From Desulfovibrionaceae bacterium (GTDB lineage: Bacteria > Pseudomonadota > Gammaproteobacteria > Burkholderiales > Burkholderiaceae_C): a DNA stretch of 12,753 bases. The stretch spans positions 1 to 12,753 of the forward strand of contig WRJY01000303.1 of NCBI GenBank assembly GCA_009778355.1, read 5' to 3'. The notes below the pieces were generated by a model. It ran no database searches, was not told the DNA's origin, and saw nothing but the letters and a program-made list of their open reading frames with translations. The translations under genes and the position numbers were made by a program. The stretch's first letter is position 1, and every line of letters starts with the position of its first letter. This document shows, in pieces, positions 1-6,701 of the stretch.

Positions 1-66
1 AATGGTGAGGTCGATCGAAGTCAAAAACCTCTGTGTTCATAAGAGGTTACGAGTGTAAATAAGCGC

Positions 67-187
67 TCAACTGCCGTTTTTAGGTTGAATGGAGGAACCG
101 AGAGCCTGTTTACGATCGATATCCACGCGGCTCTCGTGAAGGCTGGAAGCGGTCAACTGCTGTTTTCAGGTTCAATTGCCATTTTCA
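67..187. repeat. Three copies of a 16-base direct repeat
   Basis: The unit is TCAACTGCCGTTTTTA at 67-82, TCAACTGCTGTTTTCA at 153-168 and TCAATTGCCATTTTCA at 172-187. Each copy differs from the others at only two to four positions, and the first two are followed by AGGTT or GGTT. Repeated short blocks like these are known near the ends of some transposable elements, notably the IS21 family. I therefore read this as a possible leftover end of such an element, but no transposase fragment supports it here. A regulatory role for the first cytochrome gene is the alternative. Confidence 0.5.
99..136. repeat. 8-bp inverted repeat with 22-nt loop
   Basis: CGAGAGCC at 99-106 pairs perfectly with GGCTCTCG at 129-136. 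It sits between the first and second copies of the 16-base repeat, so it is probably part of the same remnant. No T-run follows it, so it does not look like a terminator. Apart from this, the 16-base repeats and the YTGATT array, I see nothing gene-like in the 383 bases before the first cytochrome gene. Confidence 0.4.
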
Positions 188-240
188 TATCCAATAAAGA
201 CTGAAGATCACGCAGGCGCGGGATGTGAAAATATGTCTTT

Positions 241-288
241 CTGATTAGTCCTTGTTGATTAAATCTTATTGATTGCATCCAATTGATT
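241..288 (+). promoter_or_regulatory. Four YTGATT motifs at an exact 14-bp period
   Basis: CTGATT at 241 is followed by TTGATT at 255, 269 and 283, each exactly 14 bp after the last, in an AT-rich stretch roughly 95 to 145 bp before the first cytochrome gene. Tandem direct repeats at fixed spacing are typical of activator or response-regulator binding sites. No convincing sigma-70 pair could be fixed. This is the likely control region of the electron transfer operon, but the bound factor is unknown and chance in AT-rich DNA is not excluded. Confidence 0.4.
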
Positions 289-383
289 ATGGAAAACATG
301 CAACAGCGGGTAAACGCCAATGCACAGGCAGCCAACTCCCGGATTACGATAAGCCCGATCAATTTGGAAAAGGACTGTTAGTC

Positions 384-740
384 ATGAAAGCGATTTTCAC
401 CATTCCTCTGACTGCGGCTGCTCTGGTGACGGGCGCGTTGCTCGCGTCAGGCCCCGCCGCCGCCGCCGATGTCGACGCGGCCAAGGCGCTGGCCCGGCAG
501 AACAACTGCTTCAAATGCCATGCCATCGAAAAAGAGAAAGATGGCCCGGCCTGGAAGAAAGTCGCTGAAAAGTACAAGGGCAAGGACGATGCGCAGGCCC
601 GCCTGGTCAAACACCTGACCTCGGGCGAAAAAGCCAAGTTCCCCGATGGGCATGAAGAAGATCACAAGATCATCAAGACCGATCCGGCCAACGACGAGGC
701 GCAGATCAAGAACTTGGTGGACTTCATTCTTTCCCTGTAA
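384..740 (+). CDS. Periplasmic monoheme class I cytochrome c (MtoD-like position)
   Basis: The 118-residue product is a small c-type cytochrome. It has a Sec signal peptide (about residues 1-28, ending APAAA-like before ADVD) and a single heme site CFKCH at 42-46, with H46 as proximal ligand. A C-terminal helix (about 105-118) closes the class I fold. I start at 384 because a purine-rich GGAAAAGGA site lies about 10 bases upstream and the signal peptide begins there; the frame stays open back to 273 but that stretch is not signal-like. The mature protein contains no methionine, so the usual His/Met ligation is impossible; H77, H90 or H94 could be the distal ligand. Being first in an operon with a decaheme cytochrome and an outer-membrane porin, it probably shuttles electrons across the periplasm like MtoD of Sideroxydans. 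The heme assignment is seen; the role is inferred. Confidence 0.9.
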   Translation: MKAIFTIPLTAAALVTGALLASGPAAAADVDAAKALARQNNCFKCHAIEKEKDGPAWKKVAEKYKGKDDAQARLVKHLTSGEKAKFPDGHEEDHKIIKTDPANDEAQIKNLVDFILSL

Positions 741-768
741 GCCACCAGAGTCGAGTTTGATTCCGAAG

Positions 769-787
769 GGCGATTCACCGTATCGCC
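769..787 (+). other. Intercistronic hairpin between cytochrome c and decaheme genes
   Basis: GGCGAT at 769-774 and ATCGCC at 782-787 form a perfect 6-bp stem with a 7-base loop, ending 20 bases before the decaheme start codon. There is no following T-run, so it is not a classical terminator. It could stabilise or separate transcript segments so that the small cytochrome is made in excess over the decaheme. This is inferred from position only. Confidence 0.35.
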
Positions 788-807
788 AGTGACCGTGGAG
801 TGTCAAG

Positions 808-1848
808 ATGAAAACAAGCATTTGGCGGAAAGTTGCGATTTGGGCGTCGCTGCTCATCGGCTTGGCGTCTGTCGCCCAGGCCAGTGAGTACGGCCTGAGT
901 GTGCGCAGGCCACAAAGTAGCGTCGGGTCGGTGTCGCCTGCCGTGCCGAGCGGGCAGCCGGCGGTCGAAGAGCGCAAGCGCCAGGATGGCATCTGCACCA
1001 AGTGTCACGATGAAACGGAAACCAAGCCGATTCTCGCCATTTACCAGACGCCGCACGGCGTCAGCAGCGATGGCAGAACCCCGAGCTGCCAAGCCTGCCA
1101 CGGCGAAAGCAAGAAGCACCTCGGCGGTAACGTCGATGGCACGGGCCGTCCGCCGCCCGACATGGTGTTCGGAACCAACAAACGTACCACCGCTGGCTTC
1201 GTGCCGAACGATCACGAAGCGCAATCCGAAACCTGCCTGAACTGCCACAAGGCCGGTATGCGTATGCGCTGGCCGGGCAGCCAGCACCAAGCCAACGACC
1301 TGACCTGCGCCAACTGCCATCCGGTGCACAACGCCAAAGATCCCGTGCTCGTCAAGGATCAGCAGCCCGCGGTCTGCTTTACCTGCCACAAGGAGCAGCG
1401 CGCGCAGATCAAGCAGATTTCCGCGCACCCGATCGACGCCAACAAACTGGTGTGCTCGGACTGCCACAACCCGCACGGCTCGCCCGGCCCGAAACTGCTG
1501 GCCAAGAACACCGTCAACGAAACCTGCTTCACCTGCCATGCAGAAAAGCGCGGGCCGTTCCTGTGGGAGCACCAGCCGGCCACGGAAGAATGCACCAATT
1601 GCCATACCCCGCACGGCTCGAACATCACGCCCTTGCTCAAGTCGCGCGCGCCGTTCCTCTGCGACGAGTGTCATGACGGCCCGCACGTCAGCACACAGGT
1701 TGCCGGCCCATCGGTCACTGGTTTGCAAGGCGGCGGCGTGGCCGCTGGCGGTAACCCGAGCACCCTGATGGTCGGCCGGGCTTGCATGAACTGCCACGTG
1801 ATGGTGCATGGCTCCAATTCTCCAGCGGGCGCGTTCCTGCAACGCTAA
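808..1848 (+). CDS. mtoA: Decaheme c-type cytochrome, MtrA/MtoA/DmsE family
   Basis: This 346-residue periplasmic multiheme cytochrome would sit inside the outer-membrane barrel and pass electrons across the outer membrane. A Sec signal peptide (1-26, ending AQA before SEYG) precedes ten CXXCH sites starting at residues 63, 94, 143, 167, 190, 216, 240, 262, 285 and 326. The mature part has eleven further histidines (83, 104, 136, 160, 174, 207, 223, 255, 269, 293, 334), enough to give all ten hemes bis-His ligation. Length and heme count match MtrA of Shewanella and MtoA of Sideroxydans, and it lacks the long N-terminal extension of PioA. Start 808 is preceded by GTGGAG. The barrel gene lies one gene downstream and no DMSO reductase is present, so I favour an Mto/Mtr role over DmsE. 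Whether it oxidises or reduces an extracellular substrate is not decidable here. Confidence 0.92.
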   Translation: MKTSIWRKVAIWASLLIGLASVAQASEYGLSVRRPQSSVGSVSPAVPSGQPAVEERKRQDGICTKCHDETETKPILAIYQTPHGVSSDGRTPSCQACHGESKKHLGGNVDGTGRPPPDMVFGTNKRTTAGFVPNDHEAQSETCLNCHKAGMRMRWPGSQHQANDLTCANCHPVHNAKDPVLVKDQQPAVCFTCHKEQRAQIKQISAHPIDANKLVCSDCHNPHGSPGPKLLAKNTVNETCFTCHAEKRGPFLWEHQPATEECTNCHTPHGSNITPLLKSRAPFLCDECHDGPHVSTQVAGPSVTGLQGGGVAAGGNPSTLMVGRACMNCHVMVHGSNSPAGAFLQR

Positions 1849-1866
1849 GCCGGGAAGACACACGTC

Positions 1867-2466
1867 ATGAGTTCAGAAAACCCCGGCTTTTTGCGCAGAA
1901 CCTGGCAGGCTCTGCACCGCCCGTCGGCCAAACACTCGGTGTTCACGCTGCTGCTGGCCGGATTCGTTGTCGCCCTCGTCGTGTCGGACGGCTTCAACTC
2001 CACCTTGGGGCTGACCAACACGACAGCGTTCTGCACCAGTTGCCACACCATGAAGGGCAACTTCGAGGAATACAAGAAGACCATCCATTACTCCAGCCGC
2101 AGCGGCGTGCGCGCGGGCTGCCCCGATTGCCACGTGCCGCACAACTTCGCGTCGAAGATTTTCCGCAAGCTCGAAGCCGCCCAGGACGTCTGGGGCGAAA
2201 TCACCGGCGTGGTCGACACGCCCGAAAAATTCGAGGCGCGCCGCATGAAGATGGCCACCGAAGAATGGGAACGCATGAAGGCATCGGGTTCGGCCACCTG
2301 CCGCTCCTGCCACGACTTTGACGGCATGAGCCTGGAAAAACAGGGCAAGACCCGCTACGACAAGCACATGAAGGCCAAGGCCGACGGCCAGACCTGCATC
2401 GACTGCCACAAGGGCATTGCGCACAAACTGCCCAAGGAATACCACGATCCTGACGAAGATGAATGA
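1867..2466 (+). CDS. NapC/NirT-family tetraheme inner-membrane cytochrome c (CymA-like)
   Basis: The 199-residue product would exchange electrons between the quinone pool and periplasmic cytochromes. One transmembrane helix (about 24-40) anchors it near the N-terminus, leaving a periplasmic domain with four heme sites: CTSCH at 56, CPDCH at 85, CRSCH at 145 and CIDCH at 177. The first is followed by T-M (CHTM), as in NapC/NrfH/CymA proteins, where that methionine is known to serve heme 1. The length agrees with CymA (about 190) and the C-terminus is acidic. It starts 18 bases after the decaheme stop with GGGAAG upstream, so it is in the same operon. Its place between the decaheme and barrel genes is unusual compared with the mtrCAB or mtoAB layouts I know. 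A second, decayed copy of its 3' end lies at 5053-5190. Confidence 0.92.
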   Translation: MSSENPGFLRRTWQALHRPSAKHSVFTLLLAGFVVALVVSDGFNSTLGLTNTTAFCTSCHTMKGNFEEYKKTIHYSSRSGVRAGCPDCHVPHNFASKIFRKLEAAQDVWGEITGVVDTPEKFEARRMKMATEEWERMKASGSATCRSCHDFDGMSLEKQGKTRYDKHMKAKADGQTCIDCHKGIAHKLPKEYHDPDEDE

Positions 2467-2510
2467 CGAGCGCATTTCTGCACCGTTAACCATAGAGGAA
2501 GGCATGAGCC

Positions 2511-4856
2511 ATGAAAACACGCAACTGTGATTTTTCCGAGAAGGTTCTGGCGCGCGCCGTCCAGCTTGCCCTGCTGGCCATGTTCGCGGCAGCGCCTGGC
2601 ATGGCATCCGCCCAGAGCGCGGATGCCAAGGCCGACGAGGCCGCAGAGGATCTCGGCGAGGGCGACGTCAAGTCCCTGGTTTGCCCCGAGAACTTTTTCG
2701 AGCTTGGCCTCTTGGATGCGTCCAGGAAGGAGCCGAAGTATGGCGAGTACAACGGCCTGAACAAATCGGGCCTTTACGGCCTGGGCAACTTCAAGGTGAG
2801 CGGCGGCAACAGTTATTGCCAGCTTGGCGGCAACACGCGCTGGCAGGTCTATGGCGCCGACCTCGGCACCACATCGCGCAGCCTGGGCGGTACAGCCAGC
2901 GCCCAAGGGCAGTGGATGCTCGGGTTCAACTTTGACCAGTTGCGCCACTACACCACCACGGGCTTCCAAACGCCCTACCAGGGTTCGCAAGGCAGCAACA
3001 TGTTCACGCTGCCGTCCAATTTCGGCGTCATCAACACCGGGGTCGATGGCGGCACCCGCACGCTCACACCCGCGCAGCTTGCGGCATTCAATGGCAAGGA
3101 CGTTTACAGCGAACGTCAGAACTACAGCCTGAACGCCAGCTACGCCCTCAACACCGACTGGAACGTCAAGTTCAACTACAAACGCATAGAGCGGTCAGGC
3201 GCAAAACTGATTAGCGGCCCTACCGATCCAAACAACATGACCAGTCTGGGCGGGTTCAGCTTCGGCGGATCGGGTCTCGCCCTCCGGTTGAACCCGACCA
3301 AGGACAGCACCGATATGGTCACCCTGGCGGCCAACTGGGTCGGCGAAAAAGCTTATGCCAGCTTTGAATACTACGGTTCGTTCTATCATGACGATTACCG
3401 TGGTTTTTCGTTCTCCAATCCCAACGTCACCGGCACGCCGGCAACGGGCGATCCGTCGCCGCTGGGGCTACCGCTCAGCACCATGAGCACGCCGCCGAGC
3501 AACGCATTCAATCAGTTCAATTTCGCCGGCGGCTACCTGTTCAGCCAAAAGACCAAGCTCACGGGCGGCTTGTCACTTGGGGTGAACACGCAGAACTCCA
3601 GTTACGACGGTACCTACACGACCGGCACCGCTCCAGGTCTGCCCAAAGATTCGCTCCATGGCCGGGTCATCAACACCCATGCCGACGCCCGGCTGACGCA
3701 CCAGTTCTCATCCGCGCTCGGTCTGAATACCGGCTTCAAGTACGACGAGCGCAACAACCGGACCGGCGTTGACCAGTATTCATTCATTCATATTGGCGGC
3801 GGTAATCCCGTTACGGCCACCAACGCGCCGGAGAGTTACCGGCGCACGGTGTTCGATGCCGCGCTCAACTACCGTCTCGACAAGAATCAACGGCTGAGTC
3901 TGACCTACAAATACGATCACATGCAGCGCTGGTGCAGCAATGACATGGCCAACAACGCACAGGGCTCTACGACGAGTTACTACTCGGTGGCTTCGTGCAT
4001 GCAGGTGCCCAGGAATACCGACAACAGCCTGACCGCCAACTACAAGCTGTCGGTTACCGATACGATCCGGTTTGACGCCGGCTACACCTATGCCGACCGC
4101 GACGCGAGCATCAACCCGTCGTTCTACAACCCGATGCAGTCCGCCGGGGGCTACGAGAACTACGGCTGGCTGGCGTATTTCCAGGCGCCGCGGCGTGAAC
4201 ACACGCTGAAGACGCGCGTGGATTGGCAGGCCACCGAGAAGCTCGATGTCGGCTTTACCGGCAGGTTCACCTATAGCAATTACTACGATTCGTCTCTTGG
4301 CGTGCAAAACGGCCACGTAGGCAGCTTGAACGTCGATGCCGCCTATCAGGTTTCCGAGAATGCCTCCTACGGCGCCTACGCGACTTGGCAGAGAAATTCG
4401 CGCACTCTGCTGTCCGCTTCGGACCGCAATCTCACTGCGCCGCCAGCCAACCTTTGGAGCAACAAGCTGACCGACACCGATTTCGCCATCGGCATGAACG
4501 GCAAGCAAAAACTGTTCCACGACAAATTCGAGTTGACCGAGGATCTGAGCTACAACTTTGGCCGCTCCAGCTATGTGACGGGTCTGGTGCAGAACATAGC
4601 GCCGGCAACGGGCAACTCCGGGCAAATTCCCGACATCAGGAACAAGATCATTCAATTCCGGCTGGTCGGCGGTTATAACCTCAACAAGACCTCCCGTATA
4701 AATGTCGGCTACATGTTCCAGCGGATTTTGTCCAACGACTACATGTACAACGCCTATGCGGATGGCTACACGCCATCGTCCATGATGCCCTCCGGCTTGC
4801 AGTCGCCAAGTTACAAGATCCATGTGTTCTTCGTGACTTACCGCCACACCTTCTGA
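2511..4856 (+). CDS. mtoB: MtrB/PioB-family decaheme-associated outer-membrane beta-barrel
   Basis: This 781-residue protein is the outer-membrane sheath that holds the decaheme cytochrome. It has a signal peptide (1-34, ending ASA before QS), a short acidic linker (about 38-55), then long alternating aromatic/polar strands and many N/G/S/Y-rich loops. It ends in an aromatic strand (YRHTF), the usual signal for barrel assembly. The length lies near MtrB (about 700) and PioB (about 800). Shewanella MtrB has an N-terminal CXXC; here the first mature cysteines are single, C58 and C103, so that motif is absent. Start 2511 is preferred over an ATG at 2504 because AGAGGAAGG lies 8 bases upstream of 2511, while 2504 gives only an 8-codon frame. 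It follows the NapC-type gene by 44 bases and is the last intact gene of the operon. Confidence 0.9.
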   Translation: MKTRNCDFSEKVLARAVQLALLAMFAAAPGMASAQSADAKADEAAEDLGEGDVKSLVCPENFFELGLLDASRKEPKYGEYNGLNKSGLYGLGNFKVSGGNSYCQLGGNTRWQVYGADLGTTSRSLGGTASAQGQWMLGFNFDQLRHYTTTGFQTPYQGSQGSNMFTLPSNFGVINTGVDGGTRTLTPAQLAAFNGKDVYSERQNYSLNASYALNTDWNVKFNYKRIERSGAKLISGPTDPNNMTSLGGFSFGGSGLALRLNPTKDSTDMVTLAANWVGEKAYASFEYYGSFYHDDYRGFSFSNPNVTGTPATGDPSPLGLPLSTMSTPPSNAFNQFNFAGGYLFSQKTKLTGGLSLGVNTQNSSYDGTYTTGTAPGLPKDSLHGRVINTHADARLTHQFSSALGLNTGFKYDERNNRTGVDQYSFIHIGGGNPVTATNAPESYRRTVFDAALNYRLDKNQRLSLTYKYDHMQRWCSNDMANNAQGSTTSYYSVASCMQVPRNTDNSLTANYKLSVTDTIRFDAGYTYADRDASINPSFYNPMQSAGGYENYGWLAYFQAPRREHTLKTRVDWQATEKLDVGFTGRFTYSNYYDSSLGVQNGHVGSLNVDAAYQVSENASYGAYATWQRNSRTLLSASDRNLTAPPANLWSNKLTDTDFAIGMNGKQKLFHDKFELTEDLSYNFGRSSYVTGLVQNIAPATGNSGQIPDIRNKIIQFRLVGGYNLNKTSRINVGYMFQRILSNDYMYNAYADGYTPSSMMPSGLQSPSYKIHVFFVTYRHTF

Positions 4857-4896
4857 CGGTTTTGCACTCAAGCGCCCCACAGCCGTTCGCCCCGAC

Positions 4897-4919
4897 AGCT
4901 GGCTTGGCCCAAGCCAGCT
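4897..4919 (+). terminator. Perfect 11-bp palindrome after the barrel gene, possible terminator
   Basis: The arms AGCTGGCTTGG (4897-4907) and CCAAGCCAGCT (4909-4919) are perfectly complementary with one base between them, 41 bases after the barrel stop. A run of five T lies about 12 bases further on (4932-4936), farther than in a classical intrinsic terminator. It may end the operon or protect its 3' end. Downstream, GAGCC (4937) with GGCTC (4955) and CGCGCC (4941) with GGCGCG (4960) can form two further, mutually exclusive hairpins. Otherwise 4857-5052 holds no recognisable gene. Confidence 0.45.
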
Positions 4920-5052
4920 AGAATGACCAGCTTTTTGAGCCGCGCCTGCACACAGGCTCGGCGCGAACGGTTCTGGTGCAACGAATGCTCATTGGTGTAG
5001 ACAGTCTGCGGCAATCAATCAAACAAGGCCCACGCCTGCCGGGAGCCGCGCG

Positions 5053-5190
5053 ATGATCGGCGAGTTGGGGCAGACGCGCTTCAACAAGCATACAAAGGCG
5101 AAAGCTGACGGTCAGACCTATATCGACTGCCACAAGGGTGTCGCGCATAAACTGCCCAAGGAATACCACGATCCGGACGAGGAGGAGTGA
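5053..5190 (+). pseudogene. 3' remnant of a second NapC/NirT-type cytochrome gene
   Basis: The last 37 codons (from 5077) match residues 163-199 of the intact NapC-type protein at 31 of 37 positions. By my codon alignment 19 of 114 bases differ, including a shared stop codon. The match weakens upstream of about 5065, and the membrane anchor and first three heme sites are gone. The surviving fourth heme site reads YIDCH instead of CIDCH: TGC has become TAT, so heme could not attach normally. Several differences are silent third-position changes, so this is an older paralogue or a laterally acquired relative, not a fresh duplication. It ends next to an IS3-family remnant, which may have caused the truncation. 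A short frame from ATG 5053 is open but unlikely to be functional. Confidence 0.85.
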
Positions 5191-5213
5191 CGGGTGGTGT
5201 GTGCTCAGGCGCG

Positions 5214-5454
5214 GCGGATGAAGGCTGGCTGTACCCGGCGGTGATGATCGACCTGTTCAGCCGTCAGGTAGTTGGGCTGGTCGATGAAGCCGCACATGAA
5301 GACTGAGTTGGTGATCGATATGCGTTGCATATGGCGTGGTTTCGCCTCCTGCTGCGGGCCTGATCGTGCACAGCGACCGTGGCGCCAGTATTGCAGTCAT
5401 GAGTTTCAGGCAGTTTTGAGTAGTCAAGGTATGCGCAGTTCGATGAGCCGCAAG
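5214..5454 (+). pseudogene. IS3-family transposase fragment, frameshifted
   Basis: Fragments of an IS3-family OrfB-type transposase (DDE integrase core) are readable in changing frames. First comes DEGWLYPAVMIDLFSRQVVG (from 5217), then after a frame change GWSMKPHMKTELVID (from about 5275). Further on, sequence encoding the HSDRGSQY-like block and YCSHEFQ (about 5366-5410) leads to GMRSSMSRK (about 5430-5453). The match ends abruptly before the expected GNCWDN block. At least three indels, the missing N-terminal part and the missing catalytic glutamate region make it inactive. It lies between the cytochrome remnant and the racemase gene and marks an old insertion or recombination point. The stretch to 5488 holds nothing recognisable. 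Confidence 0.8.
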
Positions 5455-5488
5455 GTCAGGTCAAAAGTTGGTGGGAATCAAATCCAAA

Positions 5489-6613
5489 TCATGATCCCGT
5501 TTGTCGCCGCCACACCGCTTTAGCCCCCGATTGCGCCAGGGCGCCCAGCACTTGCGCCGTGTGCGCGCCATCGGCGCACAGGTCGCCGGGGGCGTAGGCC
5601 GCGCCGTTGAAGCGCGGCGCTGGGGCTGCTTGCAGGGCGCCTTGGTGTTCGGTATAGACGCCGCGCGCCTGCATATGGGGGTGCCGGGCGGCTTCGGGCG
5701 GGCTGAGTACCGCGCCAAAGCACGCGTCGGTGGGCTCCAGTAGGGCTTGCCAGTGGGCGCGCGGCTGGGTCAGGAACAGCGCGGCCAGTCGCGCGCGACG
5801 CGCGGGCCAGGCATCCTTGTTCCATTGCGAGCCAGCAAAAACGGGGTCGCCGGTCAACTCCAGGGTGGCGAGCAGCAGTGCGTAAAACTGCGGTTCCAGC
5901 GCGCCGATGGTGATGTAGTGGCCGTCGGCGCAGACATAGGTGTCGTAGAAGGGGGCGCTGTCGTACACGCTCTGGCCGCGCACGTCGGCCACCATGCCCC
6001 GTTGGCGGGCGCTGAGCATCAGGTTCAGCATGTGGGCCGCGCCGTCCACGATGGCCGCGTCCACTACCGTGCCCTGGCCGCTGGCGCGCGCCTGCATGAT
6101 GCCGGACAGCAGGCCCGTCATCAGGTACAGGGCGCCGCCGCCGATGTCGCCCAGCAAGGCAAATGGCGACACGGGCCGCGCATCGGCCGGGCCGCAGCCC
6201 CACAGGGCGCCCGACAGCGCGGCGTAGTTGGCATCGTGTCCGGCGCGCGGCGCCAGCGGGCCGGTTTGTCCCCAGCCGGTCATGCGGCCATAAACCAGCC
6301 GGGGGTTGACGCGCAGGCAGTCCTGTGGCCCCAGGCCCAGGCGCTCCATGACGCCGGGGCGCATGCCTTCGATCAGCGCGTCGGCCTCGGCGGCCAGCGC
6401 CAGCACCAGTTGGCGGCCCGCTTCGGTCTTGAGGTCGGCGAACACCGATCGCTTGCCCCGGTTGAGGATGGAGCCGGTGGGCGCGGCGTTCTGTTCACCT
6501 TGGCGCACCACGGAGATCACGTCGGCGCCCAAATCGGCCAGATGCATGGCGCAGAACGGGCCAGGGCCAAGGCCGCCGATTTCCAGCACCCGCACGCTTT
6601 GCAGAACTTTCAT
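5489..6613 (-). CDS. CaiB/BaiF family protein, alpha-methylacyl-CoA racemase-like
   Basis: The 374-residue product belongs to the family III CoA-transferase/racemase fold. Its N-terminal part has the CoA-binding features RVLEIGGLGPGP (8-19), LADLGADV (25-32) and LNRGKRS (50-56). The residues known to be catalytic in the Mycobacterium tuberculosis racemase MCR appear in the same contexts: H126 in GHDANY, D156 in GDIGGGA and E240 in GALEPQFY. A CaiB-type transferase would use the aspartate differently and need not keep the GHD block, so I favour racemisation of 2-methylacyl-CoA esters. It is the last gene of the minus-strand arm, 88 bases after the Bug gene stop, so it is probably co-transcribed with the SDR and Bug genes. 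Its substrate cannot be told. The CoA-transferase alternative remains open because this family is often mis-split. Confidence 0.88.
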   Translation of the reverse strand: MKVLQSVRVLEIGGLGPGPFCAMHLADLGADVISVVRQGEQNAAPTGSILNRGKRSVFADLKTEAGRQLVLALAAEADALIEGMRPGVMERLGLGPQDCLRVNPRLVYGRMTGWGQTGPLAPRAGHDANYAALSGALWGCGPADARPVSPFALLGDIGGGALYLMTGLLSGIMQARASGQGTVVDAAIVDGAAHMLNLMLSARQRGMVADVRGQSVYDSAPFYDTYVCADGHYITIGALEPQFYALLLATLELTGDPVFAGSQWNKDAWPARRARLAALFLTQPRAHWQALLEPTDACFGAVLSPPEAARHPHMQARGVYTEHQGALQAAPAPRFNGAAYAPGDLCADGAHTAQVLGALAQSGAKAVWRRQTGS

Positions 6614-6701
6614 GTTGGTCCTTCTCGATGGCCGCCGAAAGCGGCACGCGGTTTTTTTCGTTCCGGCCAGACTGGGGAACCAGCCATTTTATTCGCGCGC
6701 A

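Noticed and set aside
241..288. CRISPR or iteron origin reading of the 14-bp array
   Set aside because: The conserved part is only six bases with 8-base spacers, and no cas, rep or replication gene is near.
273..383. N-terminal extension of the monoheme cytochrome
   Set aside because: The added residues are polar and precede a normal signal peptide; the ribosome site fits the start at 384.
775..1863. Long minus-strand open frame opposite the decaheme gene
   Set aside because: It is antisense to a clear ten-heme protein, has no recognisable domains, and such frames are common opposite GC-rich genes.
2504..2530. Eight-codon leader peptide overlapping the barrel start
   Set aside because: Its ATG is only about one base from the Shine-Dalgarno sequence, while 2511 is properly spaced.
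3780..4880. Long minus-strand open frame opposite the barrel gene
   Set aside because: No family features, and its composition is that of a reverse reading of beta-barrel codons.
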